Shown in pieces: positions 1-12,945 of a stretch of 64,000 nucleotides of DNA. The stretch comes from Stomorhina lunata. Its lineage: Eukaryota; Arthropoda; Insecta; Diptera; Rhiniidae. Made by a program: the position numbers and the translations under genes. Each line of letters opens with the position of its first letter. The stretch's first letter is position 1. Location: NCBI GenBank assembly GCA_933228675.1, contig OW121741.1, positions 23,837,724 to 23,901,723 of the forward strand, in the 5' to 3' direction. Under the pieces are notes generated by a model, which did no database searches, was not told the DNA's origin, and saw nothing but the letters and a program-made list of their open reading frames with translations.

Positions 1-1612
1 TTATAGGAAAATTTTCTATTTTTATAGGAAATTTTTCAAAAATTTCCTATTTTTATAGGAAATTTTTCAAAAATTTCCTACTTTTATAGGAAATTTTTTA
101 AAAATTTCCTATTTTTATAGGAAATTTTTCAAAAATTTCCTATTTTTATAGGAAATTTTTCAAAAATTTCCTATTTTTATAGGAAATTTTTCAAAAATTT
201 CCTATTTTTATAGGAAATTTTTCAAAAATTTCCTATTTTTATAGGAAATTTTTCAAAAATTTCCTATTTTTATAGGAAATTTTTCAAAATTTTCCTATTT
301 TTGTTGGAAATTTTTCAAAAATTTCCTATTTTTATAGGAAATTTTTCAAAAATTTCCTATTTTTATAGGAAATTTTTCAAAAATTTCATATTTTTATAGG
401 AAATTTTTCAAAAATTTCATATTTTTATAGGAAATTTTTCAAAAATTTCCTATTTTTATAGGAAATTTTTCAAAAATTTCCTATTTTTATAGGAAATTTT
501 TCAAAAATTTCCTATTTTTATAGGAAATATTTCAAAAATTTCCTATTTTTATAGGAAATTTTTCAAAAATTTCCTATTTTTATAGGAAATTTTTCAAAAA
601 TTTCCTATTTTTATAGGAAATTTTTCAAAAATTTCCTATTTTTATAGGAAATTTTTCAAAAATTTCCTATTTTTATAGGAAATTTTTCAAAAATTTCCTA
701 TTTTTATAGGAAATTTTTCAAAAATTTCCTATTTTTATAGGAAATTTTTCAAAAATTTCCTATTTTTATAGGAAATTTTTCAAAAATTTCCTATTTTTAT
801 AGGAAATTTTTCAAAAATTTCCTATTTTTATAGGAAATTTTTCAAAAATTTCCTATTTTTATAGGAAATTTTTCAAAAATTTCCTATTTTTATAGGAAAT
901 TTTTCAAAAATTTCCTATTTTTATAGGAAATTTTTCAAAAATTTCCTATTTTTATAGGAAATTTTTCAAAAATTTCCTATTTTTATAGGAAATTTTTCAA
1001 AAATTTCCTATTTTTATAGGAAATTTTTCAAAAATTTCCTATTTTTATAGGAAATTTTTCAAAAATTTCCTATTTTTATAGGAAATTTTTCAAAAATTTC
1101 CTATTTTTATAGGAAATTTTTCAAAAATTTCCTATTTTTATAGGAAATTTTTCAAAAATTTCCTATTTTTATAGGAAATTTTTCAAAAATTTCCTATTTT
1201 TATAGGAAATTTTTCAAAAATTTCCTATTTTTATAGGAAATTTTTCAAAAACTTCCTATTTTTATAGGAAATTTTTCAAAAATTTCCTATTTTCATAGGA
1301 AATTTTTCAAAAATTTCCTATTTTTATAGGAAATTTTTCAAAAATTTCCTATTTTTATAGGAAATTTTTCAAAAATTTCCTATTTTTATAGGAAATTTTT
1401 CAAAAATTTCCTATTTTTATAGGAAATTTTTCAAAAATTTCCTATTTTTATAGGAAATTTTTCAAAAATTTCCTATTTTTATAGGAAAATTTTCAAAAAT
1501 TTCCTATTTTTATAGGAAATTTTTCAAAAATGTCCTATTTTTATAGGAAATTTTTCAAAAAGTTCCTATATTTATAGGAAATTTTTCAAAAATTTTCTAT
1601 TTTTGTGGGAAG
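1..1612. repeat. 31-bp palindromic minisatellite array (about 52 units)
   Basis: A nearly uniform tandem array with a 31-bp period that begins before the window. Each unit holds AGGAAATTTTT, a single C, then AAAAATTTCCT, a perfect 11-bp inverted repeat with a one-base loop. The linker ATTTTTAT lets neighbouring units pair through CCTAT/ATAGG. Variants are rare (ttttgttgg near 300, two ATTTCATA units near 390-425, cttcc near 1251, tgtcc near 1530), and decay rises at the right edge (1480-1612), as expected at the border of an array homogenised by unequal exchange. No coding potential. Non-repeated sequence begins with gggaagctatatttcc. Confidence 0.97.
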
Positions 1613-2171
1613 CTATATTTCCTTATGTTAATTCTTCAGTTTGGCCCCCACTTTATTTAAGGTTGGCTGTCTCGCCCCATTTAATTTTAATCTTGCTGAA
1701 AATATAAATTATAATGATTTATAGTTTTAAATAAGATTTGAATACCTTATGAACAATGACTTTATTGGATACAAAAAAGAAAAAAAAACCTAAGCTCGTT
1801 TTTTATGTTTTTCAGTTTTTGTTTTCCTTCATTTAGTTTCGTTTTTATTTAAAATGAATAATAAACTCCACACCTATTTATCAGTTAAGAGCCATAACTT
1901 TGTCAATATGTCAGTTTATTGTGTTTTTGTTTTGTGTCGTTTCGTTGTAATAAAGCGTGATCACATATTGTGGACAACGATCACTAAACTGACTCAATAA
2001 ACGTAAAATTTCTGGATAAGGTTTTAGGAATTACATAAGTATGTACTTGTATATGTATTTATAAGGATCTGCCCTATGCCAGAGATGATAGCAAATATGT
2101 AATGTTTATCCCTCACTCTGATAATCCCTTCGAACTTCTTTAGTGATCAAGTTTTCAAAGCCTCCCTATTT
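1613..2171. other. AT-rich intergenic sequence
   Basis: Low-complexity AT-rich DNA between the first array and a DINE-like element. Stops are dense in all frames, and I see no RNA gene or repeat structure. Confidence 0.6.
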
Positions 2172-2984
2172 ATACCCTTCACCACCATAGGTGGAAAGGG
2201 TATTATAAGTTTGTGCTGATGTATGTAAAGCATAGAAATATTTGTCTTAGACCCACCTTTAAGTATACCAATAGGCTTAGAATCACTTTCTGAGTCGATT
2301 TAGCGATGTCCGTCCGTCCGTCCGTCCGTCTGGCTGGCTGGACGGCAGGACCCCCATGTAAACCTTGTAATCAAACTACAGGTCGCAATTCTAAAGATAA
2401 TTTGATGAAATTTGGCGCTGATCATTTTTTTGATAATAGGACCATGGCTATTGAAATTGGTTAAAATCGGTCCATTATTTATGGTACCCGCCATAGGTCC
2501 CACTTCCCGGAATTGATATATTGACCACAAATATCAATATTTTTTCATAAAATTTAAATCAAATATTGCTTATATAAACTTAAATCACTGTACTAAATTT
2601 CGTTAAAATAGGTCCATATTTGACCATAGCTCCCATACAAACTTTTCTTTAAAAACGCACTAAATGAGACAAAAAATACTAAAACGCTCGTAGATCTGAA
2701 GCTAATGGGAATTTTAAGTTTATTTTTCGCATACATAATTTTTTTTAACAATTGTAATCAATTTGCCAAATTTCGAGATAATCGGTCCACATTTGACCCT
2801 AGCTCTCATATTAGTCCAAATGTCGGAAGCATCTTAAATATATAAGTTTTGAGAAAATATTTGTATGATGGCAAAATTTAGCAAATCTTTGTCTTTATAC
2901 AGGAAAAATAAAACCTTTGACCTTAGTGGTGAAGGGTATTGTATGGTCGGGCTTGACCGACTATAGCACTTTCTTACTTGTTTT
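2172..2984 (+). mobile_element. DINE-1-like (Helentron-type) non-autonomous element, type A, near complete
   Basis: Starts with TACCCTTCACCACC and carries the inverted match GTGGTGAAGGGTA near its 3' end (about 2925-2938), that is, subterminal inverted repeats. A conserved core (GAGTCGATTTAGCGATGTCC, 2292-2311) leads into a (GTCC)n microsatellite (2308-2330) and a (CTGG) run. The 3' end has a stem-loop, GTCGG/CCGAC, followed by CTTTCTTACTTGTT. Subterminal inverted repeats, an internal GTCY microsatellite and a 3' stem-loop are the hallmarks of DINE-1/mini-me elements of flies, which are non-autonomous rolling-circle (Helentron-related) elements. It encodes no protein. Related copies lie near 29.7, 45.9 and 51.4 kb. 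Confidence 0.85.
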
Positions 2985-4582
2985 AATATATGATTAAATG
3001 TTCTTCACACAATCTCAGAATGCACTTTTAGCACGATCGCGTTACATCTTACCCAGTCGACTTATGTTCTTAAGTAAATTAATGTTAGAACAGATACAAC
3101 TACAATCTACCCTATTACGATGTTTCCGGAATTGGGCTGTCGGATAGACCGAACATGTTATAACGTCCCTTTCTATAACTCAAATGTAACTTCTTAAGAA
3201 AAAAATATTTTACAATAATCTTTTCTCCGATTCCCTTTTAACGAAAGTGCTGCCTTTAAAGCTTTAAAACACTTTGTTTATGATGATCAACAACAGGGAC
3301 AACATGCAACAGCCAACAACAAATATATAGCGCACGAATAGCGACAGAGATGACTGTAAAAGGAGCTGCTGATGATGCTGCTACAACATTAACAGCAGCC
3401 GCCGTTGAAACCGAAAGAACAAAAGTAACGACATGTGGCCTAATCTTATCTTCATTTAAATGTCATCTCAAAAACAATAAAACATAAATTATACCTTAAA
3501 TTGTACCAGGTATATCTGGTCGCAGAAATGCCCCGTCTCATGACAAAGGCAAAACTCTGAAGGTTAGCAATGTTTAAGCTTTCATGTTGTTTCTGTTATA
3601 GATTTTTTCTTTCATTGCTTCATCTTCCTCCATCTGCCTCAGTTTCCATATGCCGGTGTTAAGTGTAAAATGTATGGATAACATTTGTTGGCAGAAGAAG
3701 TTTTTGCTAAAGGAGAATTTAAGAAAGTGCTAACAGCAGCAGTTATCCTTAAGTAGCTTAAAACTGGACATTATCAAAGATTAATTTAAAGGGTTTATTT
3801 ACTTAATGGGTTTTAGTAAAATGGAGATAGAGACTTTGCAAAAATAGAAGCAGATATGATACAATAATTACTTAAAACTTATTTAAACTTTCATAGAAGC
3901 AAAAGCAAATATTGTTTTTGTTTATGAAATTAATTAAATCTATCACGAATGTTGTCTTGCAATTGTTGGTTCAAATCTCGAAAAAGATATCACACTGTTC
4001 CATACGTATTTGCAGAGGTAGCGAAAGGCAGAGCTGGGCTAGACGCCATTATTTCTAAATAATATTGAAATATCATTGAAAATGCAATACCTTCGTTCTA
4101 CATCAAAGTCCCTATGGAGTTGCCGGATACACCTCAAATTTGTCTCAATGTAAGCCAGTTCTAGGACCGAATCAAATATATCGCCTTCATCGATATGCGT
4201 TCTGTTGAATGCGTTGACTCTGAGTATGGCGAGTGAGTTATGGCTAAGAACGGCTCTGCACGTTATCAACAAGAATGACATTTCGAAAAGAACTAAATAA
4301 AATTAAATCTGATGACCGCAAGTCATGTTGTCGACAGAAATGACTTTCATTTACGACCCTTAAATTCGGAGGACTTAGAATTCATTATCAGAAGACCCAA
4401 GAAGTGTAATCCTTACATTTAACTCAAAACTTGAAAGTCGATTGGCTTAGGCACATTGAGATCGTAGGAATGCATTTATTCTGAATATCAAGACCCGAGA
4501 ATTCATTCATTACAAAACCAGGCAAAGAACTTTGTTAGGATCAAGAAGAAACTAGCATCTCAATATGTCCTGATGCACTATA
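2985..4582. other. Intergenic, with a short CAA/GCT-rich stretch
   Basis: No gene recognised. Around 3290-3430 the composition changes to CAACAA and GCTGCT/GCAGC triplets, common in fly coding and regulatory DNA, but no frame there is long and no convincing exon boundaries were seen. A weak 80-codon minus-strand frame at 4039-4281 has no recognisable motif. Confidence 0.5.
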
Positions 4583-4584
4583 TA

Positions 4585-4833
4585 TCTGTGGCTTGGTGCT
4601 AAAAGGGCCAATGTCAAAAAAACTAGTTTTGAGAAAAATGGATTTAAAGTTTTTATTTTCAATATAAATTCATAGTAACATTGCCTAGAAAAACCCTTAT
4701 AAATCTGTTCTGAGTTAAGTTAGAGATTAGCTTTTGGTGCCAAATAAAAGGGGGTAAAGAAAGGAATATAATGCAATAAATAACTCGAAACAGCAAAAAA
4801 TTGATATTGGCCCTTTTAGCTCCAAGCCACAGA
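4585..4833. mobile_element. Short TIR element (MITE), about 249 bp, Tc1/mariner-like target site
   Basis: Terminal inverted repeats of about 30 bp: the left end begins TCTGTGGCTTGGTGCTAAAA and continues GGGCCAAT. The right end is its reverse complement with one difference in the first 28 bases (GCT preceded by A rather than T). Flanking TA dinucleotides at 4583-4584 and 4834-4835 fit a TA duplication, although the surrounding TATATA makes the exact edge ambiguous. The interior is AT-rich and non-coding, so movement would depend on a transposase encoded elsewhere. Confidence 0.75.
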
Positions 4834-4835
4834 TA

Positions 4836-5148
4836 TATTAATAAAAATTAATATATTTGTGCATTTTGAACAAAATTTGGTAATAAGTTGTAAGCGTGAA
4901 TGTCGCAAGTTTTTGCGAAATCGTAGATTTTGTACTGATTACTAGTACAACCCGCCATAAAGACATAGAGGTATCGTAGATGCCTACGTCAGCGCTGGAG
5001 AACGCAAACCAGTGGTTGCTGACATCGTAGACACCGCAACCACAATCCGGTTCGAAGCACCATAAACAAGTTCAGTCGAAAAAAACTGAGTTGTTGGGTG
5101 TGGACTTCATTCAACTTTAATTAAACAACAATACTGACTTCTTTTTAG
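4836..5148. other. Intergenic, slightly GC-richer island
   Basis: Sequence at 4960-5060 is less AT-rich than its surroundings (tacgtcagcgctggag and nearby) and could be an old transposon fragment. I could not assign it and see no sustained frame. Confidence 0.4.
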
Positions 5149-6420
5149 ATGTTTTTTCTTTACATGTCTATAGAAAATTTTCTTATCAAAAATTTTTCAA
5201 TAGAAAATTTTTTTTATCAAAAATTTTGCTATAGAATTTTTTTTTTCAAAAAATTTTCAATAGAAAACTTTTTTATCAAAAATTTTTCTATAGAAAATTT
5301 TCTTATCAAAATTTTTTCAATAGAAAATTTTTTTATCAAAAATTTTTCTATAAAAAATTTTTATAAATTTTTAAGAATTAAAGTCGATTTTCTCGTTAAC
5401 TATAATAGCTACAGCAAAAATAACGAAATCCTGTTTTTTTTTTTTTAATAATTTTATGAAAAACTTTAAAGTCGATTTTCTCGTTAACTATAATAGCCAG
5501 AGCAAAAATAACGAAAACCTGTGATCACTCAAAAAAAAAAATTTTTTAAATTTTTTTATGAAAAACTTTAAAGTCGGTTTTCTCGTTAACTATAATAGCT
5601 ACAGCAAAAATAACGAAATCCTGTGATCAATCAAAAATTTTTCTATACAAAATTTTTTCATGAAAAATTTTTCTATAGAAAATTTTTTTTATCAAAAATT
5701 TTTCTATATTTATTTTATCAAAAATTTTTCTATAGAAAATTTTTCTATATTTTTTTTGTCGAAATTTATCTATATTTTTTTTTATCAAAAATGTGTTTAA
5801 GAAAATTTTTTTTAGAATTTGAATGTTGATATTCCTGAGTGTGAGTCGGACTTAGCTTCATGTCAAAAATTATTTTTTTAATTTATGATTTATAAATTAG
5901 AGGAATAATTTTTTTATCAAAAATTTTTTTGTAGAAAATTTGTTTATCAAAAATTTTTCTATAGAAAATTTTTTTTATCAAAAATTTTATTATAGAAAAA
6001 TTTTTTACCAAAATGTTTCAATGTTTCCATAGAAACATTTTTTTTATCAAAAAAATGTTTCTATGGAATTTTTTTTTATCAAAAATTTTTCTATTGAAAA
6101 ATTTTTTTATCAGCATTTTTTTTTAATTTTTTTATCAGAAATTTTTCTATAGCAAATTTTTTGATTAAAAATTTTTTCATAAAATTTTTTTTTGATCAAA
6201 AATTTTCCCGTAGAAATTTTTTTTATCAAAGATTTTTCTATAGAAGATTTGAAAATTTTTTGATGTAAAAATATTTTTAAAGAAAATTTTTAAAGAAAAA
6301 TATTTTTATCGAAGTATTTTCTAAAAAATATAATTTTTCGAAAGAAAAATATTTTTTTTTAAAAAACTTTTCTATAGAAATTTTTTATATCGAAAATATA
6401 TAAAAATCTAAAATTGTTTA
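5149..6420. repeat. Decayed CTATAGAAAA/TTATCAAAAA minisatellite
   Basis: Imperfect tandem units of roughly 29-33 bp built from TTTTTCTATAGAAAA plus TTTTTTATCAAAAA, with much length variation in the A and T runs. Open frames here (99 codons at 5149-5448, 68 at 5623-5829) contain only F/I/K/N/Y-type repeat translation and are not genes. The unit resembles the better preserved 30-bp array at 25.4 kb and the 31-bp array at 39.5 kb, suggesting an older relative. Confidence 0.85.
5381..5625. repeat. Three-copy direct repeat, about 88-102 bp period
   Basis: The block starting AAGTCGATTTTCTCGTTAAC and running through ATAATAG, AGCAAAAATAACGAAA and CCTG occurs at 5381, 5469 and 5571. Copies differ at a few bases (GCTACAG versus GCCAGAG; GTCGGT in the third). 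It interrupts the surrounding minisatellite and is a separate repeat family. Confidence 0.85.
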
Positions 6421-8072
6421 CTATTAGAATTTATTTCTCTTTTGAAAAATATTCCTAATACTTACAAAATTATTCCCCATGATTACGAAAATAATAGTGT
6501 CGCGGCAACAATGTTCTAGATTATATTTCTTTATTCTTTCGTACCATGTAAATATTTTGTTGGTATAAATTGGATTTTGATTTGTTTCTTGCCTATGTTG
6601 CTTTTGTCCAACTGAATAATTTTAATACTCATTTTCACGAGTTAAATTAATGATCGCGGTATGTGCGAAAATTAAAAATATTCATCGGCTACTGGTGGAA
6701 TGAGCTGCCTACTCCTGATCATAACGAACTAAGTAGCCTGTGTTGTAAACTTTTTTTTCGACATTTTAAAGTCAATTTTGATTTAGTCAGGGCCTACAAG
6801 ATAATTTAAGTCCATGAAATGAGTTCTAAATATAATTTCCAACGGTATTTATCGATTTTTTCTTTCTATTAAAACTTAAGTAACATTTTCTTAGAATTTA
6901 AAACAAAAGAACAAAAACCAAAATTAACCTTTTTTTCCGATTATTTTTAGTGCGTGATCTCTGGCACTTATTACATATAAATAAATTTCAACTATGTACA
7001 AGATTCTTAGGAATCTTTTTATAACATAACCGACAAATATTTAAAATGCTCTTGCTGGAAGAAAAAGTGGAAGAACATTTTCCATTTTTATTTTTTTTTG
7101 CCTTAGTACGAGCAAATATCAAAGTTATGTTTGAAAATACCAAAGACTAAAAAAGGTATTTGAAACACTCCAAAGAAGATGTAGAGTGAACAAAAAAGAG
7201 TTGAGAGGATATAGAACGAAGTAAAAGAAGGCTACATGGGTTAAGTGTTTAATAAACAATTGTATATGGCAGATATGCCTTTTGAAGGTTTCCTTGAAAA
7301 ACGCCTTTTCCGTAAAGCTATTTTATGCCAATTATTCACATTATTAAGATGAATAAAGAAAAATCAGACAATTAAATTGAACATAGCAATTGAGATCGTG
7401 TAATGAATAAATTAAATAAAACTCATCATAAAATTCCTGAGAAACTACAAAAGACCCCAAGGAGCCTGAAAGCAACATCAGATCAATTAACTTAAGCTTC
7501 AACATTAACACTAATTTTGAAATTAAACATTTTACTCACATTCATTAAAATAGAAATTCTTGTATTACAGCTCTTACAAAATTGAAACATAAGTACCATT
7601 TTAACATTTACAATGTTTAAGCGAATACAACACATCCAGCAATTATGTATTCCCCATGTGTTACAAACTAAATGACAAATTTAGTTTACTCTACAATCAA
7701 GCCATAAAAGGCAACTAAGTGGCAACAAAACAAAATAAAAAATGAAAATAAACCCAAAACCTACAAAACACCATCCTATCCTCATTCACATCATTGGCAG
7801 CATTTTTTTTGCTGTGGCAAGAACAGCGAACAAAACTAACATAACGATATCGTTTTAGATGCATCAGTGTTTGATTTCGCGTGAAATTCACTCACGACTT
7901 GTAATTATTTAATTTAATTGTTCTGTTGTGTGTTCTAAAATGTTTAGCAACATATAATAAAAATGCTAAGAACAAAAAAAAAATATACCAGAACAAACAT
8001 GATGACGGACAGACAGGCATACCGAACGTCATCCTACAATCGAAAAACAATACAAACTAAAGCATTGCATAT
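6421..8072. other. AT-rich intergenic sequence
   Basis: No gene or RNA recognised; stops are frequent in all frames. A short dispersed repeat is listed separately at 6628-6735. Confidence 0.55.
6628..6735 (+). repeat. Dispersed repeat, copy 1 (partner at 27.9 kb)
   Basis: Shares ACTCATTTTCACGA, ATTAATGATCG, and, further on, GCTGCCTACT followed by CTGATCATAA with 27897-28110, in the same order and orientation. The second copy carries about 110 extra bases between the two halves. Probably a fragment of an unidentified mobile element. Confidence 0.6.
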
Positions 8073-8205
8073 TTTTTGCACCCTTTACCACGATAGGTTT
8101 AATGGTATATTGGGTTTGTGGTAATGTTTGTAACCTGTGCTTTTCATAGGACTGCCTTCCCGCAATACGAACTTCGTTCCTATATAATCGCCAATTGATA
8201 TTTTT
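8073..8205 (+). mobile_element. DINE-like element, 5' fragment
   Basis: Begins CACCCTTTACCACGATAGG followed by a GGTATATTGGGTTTG stretch, matching the start of type A elements (CCCTTCACCACCATAGG, then GGGTAT). Homology stops where a type B element begins, so this is a 5' remnant probably interrupted by that insertion. Confidence 0.55.
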
Positions 8206-8212
8206 ATACCCA

Positions 8213-10067
8213 CCATCAAAAAGAATGGGGGGTATATTGAGATTGTCATTCCGTTTGTAATTTCCTTAATATTGGTTCAAAAATCAAAAACGATATATAT
8301 TCTGAATCCTTATGAAATTCTAAGACGATTGAGCTATGTCCGTCTGTCTGTCCGTCTGTCTGTCTGTCTGTCTGTCTGTTGAAATCACGATAACGTCTAA
8401 ACGAAAAGAGCTAGCTAACTGAAACTTAGCAAAAACATTCTTTATCTATGAGAAAATTTTGGTATTGAAATTGGGCAAAATCGGTTAGCATTTGGCCATA
8501 GCTCCCGTATAACCTCGTCTAGGCTAATCGCTTATTTGCTAATAAATGACAAATTATGACAGTTATGATGACAAAATTTGGTATCTAGAAGTTTTAGATA
8601 AGCACTAGGCAGCATATAAAATTTCATCGAAATCGGTTCACATTTAGCCATAGCTCCCATACAAAAAACTTACGAAAACAGGCTAAATTTCACCCAAAAT
8701 ACACTTTAATGCCAATAAATCTAAAAGTATAACAGATATAACCACTAAATTTGGCACAAGAAAGTCTTATATCAATGCCAGCCAGTGTGCAAAATTTTGT
8801 CACAATCGGTCACTATTTGACCTAGCTCCCATATAAAAAACTTACGAAAACACAAAAATTCAAAAAGAAAAGGGGATTTATGTCCGTCTGTCCGTCAGAT
8901 AAAATCGTGATAGCTCCTTAACTACAAGAGCTAGTAAGACTAAATTAAGCACAAAGAAGTCTTATGTCAATGCCAGCCAGTGTGCAAAATTTCGTCACAA
9001 TCGGTCACCATTTGACCATAGCTCCCATATAAAAAACTTATGGAAACACAAAAATACATAAAGAAAAGGTTGTTTATGTCCGTCTGTCCGTCAGATAAAA
9101 GCACGATAGCGCCTTAACGAAAAGAGCTAGAGGGACAAAATTTTACAAAAGTATTTTGGATATCTTGAAAAAGATGTGTGTTGAAAATGGACAAAATCGG
9201 TTCAAATTTAGTTAGAGCTCCCATATAACCCCGCCCCGGGAAACACATTAATGCTGATAAATTGAATACAATTGTAATAGCTATGACGATTAAATTTAAA
9301 ATAGGGAAGTTTTATGCAATTTTTGATCAGTTTATCAAATTTTATAGGAATCAGTCCATATTTGACTTTAGCTTTCTTGTGAAAAACACTCACGGAAACC
9401 AAAAATTTTAGCAAAGGCCAGTTAAAAGCTATTAAATTAGAAACTATGATAGCTATGGTCACTAAATTTTGCAAGAATAAGCTCTCTATATATACCAGCC
9501 AGTGCGTAAAATTTTGTTATAATCGGTCAACATTTGGCTATAATTCTTATATATATAACATCCCCTTTTTTATATCTACAATCAAAAAGATTTGGAGGTA
9601 CATTCATTATATTAAGATTGCACCTACGAAATTATGTAGGCATCAATCAATGTTCAGTCCAGACTTTATATATGATGAATGCATTAGGAACTCATAACGA
9701 AATATATGGACCTGTCGTATTACTATTAACGTGTTTAGCCTAACTACATATTAATCACAACGAAAAGTATTTAACAACTTATTAATGTAAAACTATACCT
9801 GGTTATGAGACCGAATTTTGATCAAAGTAAATACTGGGGAAACCACTAAAATATTTTTGAATGTTGAACTATAAAGCTACGGAAACCTAATTTAGTCCAA
9901 AGGTTTTACCAACAATAGCAAATAGCTTAGCGATTTTTCCAGTTTTGGTGCAGATTTTGAATTAGCTGCACCCTTGTAGATATATGAGATATGTTTCTAA
10001 ATTTAACACAACTTGATGGTGGGTATATAAGATTCGGCACAGCCGAATATAACACTCTTACTTGTTT
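8213..10067 (+). mobile_element. DINE-1-like (Helentron-type) non-autonomous element, type B, near complete
   Basis: Left end TATACCCACCATCAA, with its perfect inverse TTGATGGTGGGTATA at about 10013-10027 (15-bp subterminal inverted repeat). It contains the core ATATATATTCTGAATCC..., then GAGCTATGTCC and (GTCY)n, and a 3' stem-loop ATTCGGC-aca-GCCGAAT followed by CTTACTTGTT. The interior is modular: blocks with AATCGGT...CATAGCTCCCATA recur every 145-200 bp, and a 194-bp direct duplication includes a second GTCY tract (8868 and 9062). Frames inside (9208-9474, 9446-9697) are incidental. A reversed copy lies at 13.8-14.9 kb and an internally deleted copy at 45.1 kb. Confidence 0.88.
8338..8385 (+). 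repeat. (GTCY)n microsatellite
   Basis: GTCCGTCTGTCTGTCC-type tract directly after the DINE core. Such tracts are a standing feature of these elements and a known source of microsatellites in flies. Confidence 0.9.
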
Positions 10068-10592
<525 letters not shown>

Positions 10593-11227
10593 GCTATCTC
10601 GAAAACGGCTCTAACGATTTTGATAAAATTTGGACAGTGGGTATCTTTTTTGATGTATAGGTCGAAGAAGAAGGGACTTTTGGAACTTTTAACTCTAAGA
10701 GGGTAAAAACAGGTAAAAAGGGGAAAAAATCGAAAACGCTATATCTCCTAAAGTAATAGGTATAGAAATAAAATTAAAATTACGTTTTAAACAGCTTTGA
10801 AAATAAGCGGACAAGTGTTTGGTACTTTTTTTAAACTATGTCCGATAGGGGGTAAAAAAGGGTGAAAATAGTTTTTTTTGACACCTTTAACCCACTCTTA
10901 TATTTTAAACTAAAGAATATAGAAAGAAACTTGGTACTGCAATCAATAGATGTAAAAAAAGCATGAAACACGTATTTGGTACTTTTTTGATTTTGGAGCC
11001 AAAATGGGTAAAAAGGGATAAAATGATAACTTAACATCTCCAAAGTAATATGAATAGGAACATTATACATTATGTTAAATGCGTTTTAAAAAAATGTACC
11101 GAATTCAATTGGCACCAAAAAAGTAATATACATATGGAACTTTTAGAAATTAGGGAATAAAAAGGGGGAAAAATTAGTATTATTTTAAACAAATGAATGT
11201 TTGTCTGTATGTATGTTCTTTATAGAA

Positions 11228-11760
11228 TAGTAAACTGTGAATTTGATTGTGTTATGCTCTTTAGCGAAGATGTTGCGGATAAGCCGGCGAAGGTTTTAAA
11301 GTTGATAAGACTAATTTCCGACAGATGGCGCCACTGAAAATTACTAAAAATTAATTAAATCGTAAACTGTACATTTGATCATGCTATGATCTTTAGCAAA
11401 GTTGTAGCGCATGAGCCGACGAAGGCTTTTTAGTTGGTATGAATAATTTCCGACAGGTGGCGCTACAGAAACTTACTCAAAGTCAATTTAATCGTAATCT
11501 GTACATTTAATCATGCTACAATCTTTAGCAAAGTTGTTACGGATAAGCCGAGGAAGGTTTATGAATTGGAATAAGCAAAGTCCGACAGGTGGCGCCACAG
11601 AAAACTACTCAAAATGAATTAAATCGTAAACTGTGCATTTGATCAGACTATAATCTTTAGCAAAGTTGTTGCGCATGAGTCGACAGAGGTTTCTGTTGAT
11701 ATGAATAATTTCCAAAATTATTCCAAATGAGTTAAACTGTAAACTATGCAAACTATGTGT
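11228..11760 (+). repeat. About 132-bp tandem repeat, four to five units
   Basis: Units start near 11229, 11362, 11495, 11626 and (partial) 11735 with GTAAACTGT and pass through ATCTTTAGCAAAGTTGTTGC, GCCGACGAAGG, AATTTCCGACAGGTGGCGC and CACAGAAA. Divergence between units is moderate. Internal tandem arrays of this type are frequent in non-autonomous Helitrons. Confidence 0.85.
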
Positions 11761-11929
11761 TGGTCGGACAAAATAAATCAAATAATTCAAAATTAACTGA
11801 ATATTTCTACAATGTCTTTCCTCTAAATTTATTTTAGCACTTTCTAATATAAAATATATAAAAACTTTAAAATTTTCCTCAAAATGCTTATCATAAAGCT
11901 CCGAGCAAGGCTCGGTCTACCAGGTACTA

Positions 11930-12231
<302 letters not shown>

Positions 12232-12945
12232 CAGGCAAAGCCGGGTATAACGAATCCCGATTTAACGAAAATTGGATATAACGAACGCTATTATTTTTTC
12301 CATTGAATACCTTATATAGCGAATATTAAGCAAATTTAATACACGATATAACGAATAATAAAAAAAGTTATGTAAAATTTCCATGAATTTAAACATTTTA
12401 TTAATGTGTATTTGAAAACCCACTAAAAAGACAGTAAAAAAACAAGTAAAAAATATGTAAACTGTGCAAAAAAAAGAATCAAATTGTCGTTTTCGTAAGA
12501 TTTTGACCGATTCCAACGAAAATTTCGTACAGTGATTTTTAAATCTTAAAGAAATATTTCCTCTTAATTTTGTATAAATATAATAAAATTTGAGGGCAAA
12601 ATCTAAATTTCGAGAAGCCAGACCTATGAAAGGTTCCTGAAATAAAGAACCGATTTCAGTATTGTTAGTCTAACTATAAAAAAGATGTCTGTACTAACTT
12701 TCATGAAATTATCCTTGAAAATGGGACTTTAATAAGAAGATTACATGGATGACAAGCCTGAACAGCAGTCGAACGAACTGACATCGTTAAATCGACTCAG
12801 TTATTGATTATGAGTAGATTAGTAGGTGGTGTCAGACCAATGTATCTATGGTGGTGTAGAGTATAAAAACTTTGCGATATAACGAATATTTCTATATTAC
12901 GAATGAGCCTGACATTATATCGTTCGTTATACCGGGAGTTGCCTG
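12232..12945. mobile_element. pogo/Tigger-like non-autonomous DNA transposon, 714 bp
   Basis: Left end CAGGCAAAGCCGGGTATAAC and right end (reverse complement) CAGGCAACTCCCGGTATAAC match at 17 of 20 positions and continue with GAA. Subterminal ATATAACGAA motifs recur at 12247, 12270, 12340 and, inverted or direct, near 12885-12940. It is flanked by TA on both sides (12230-12231 and 12946-12947). CAG-initiated TIRs with TATAACGAA and a TA duplication are typical of insect pogo/Tigger relatives. No transposase frame is recognisable (the 84-codon minus frame at 12262-12516 has no motif). Confidence 0.85.

Noticed and set aside
1..1612. CRISPR-like array
   Set aside because: Regular short palindromic units, but there are no unique spacers, and the setting is a eukaryotic minisatellite with head-to-tail identical units.
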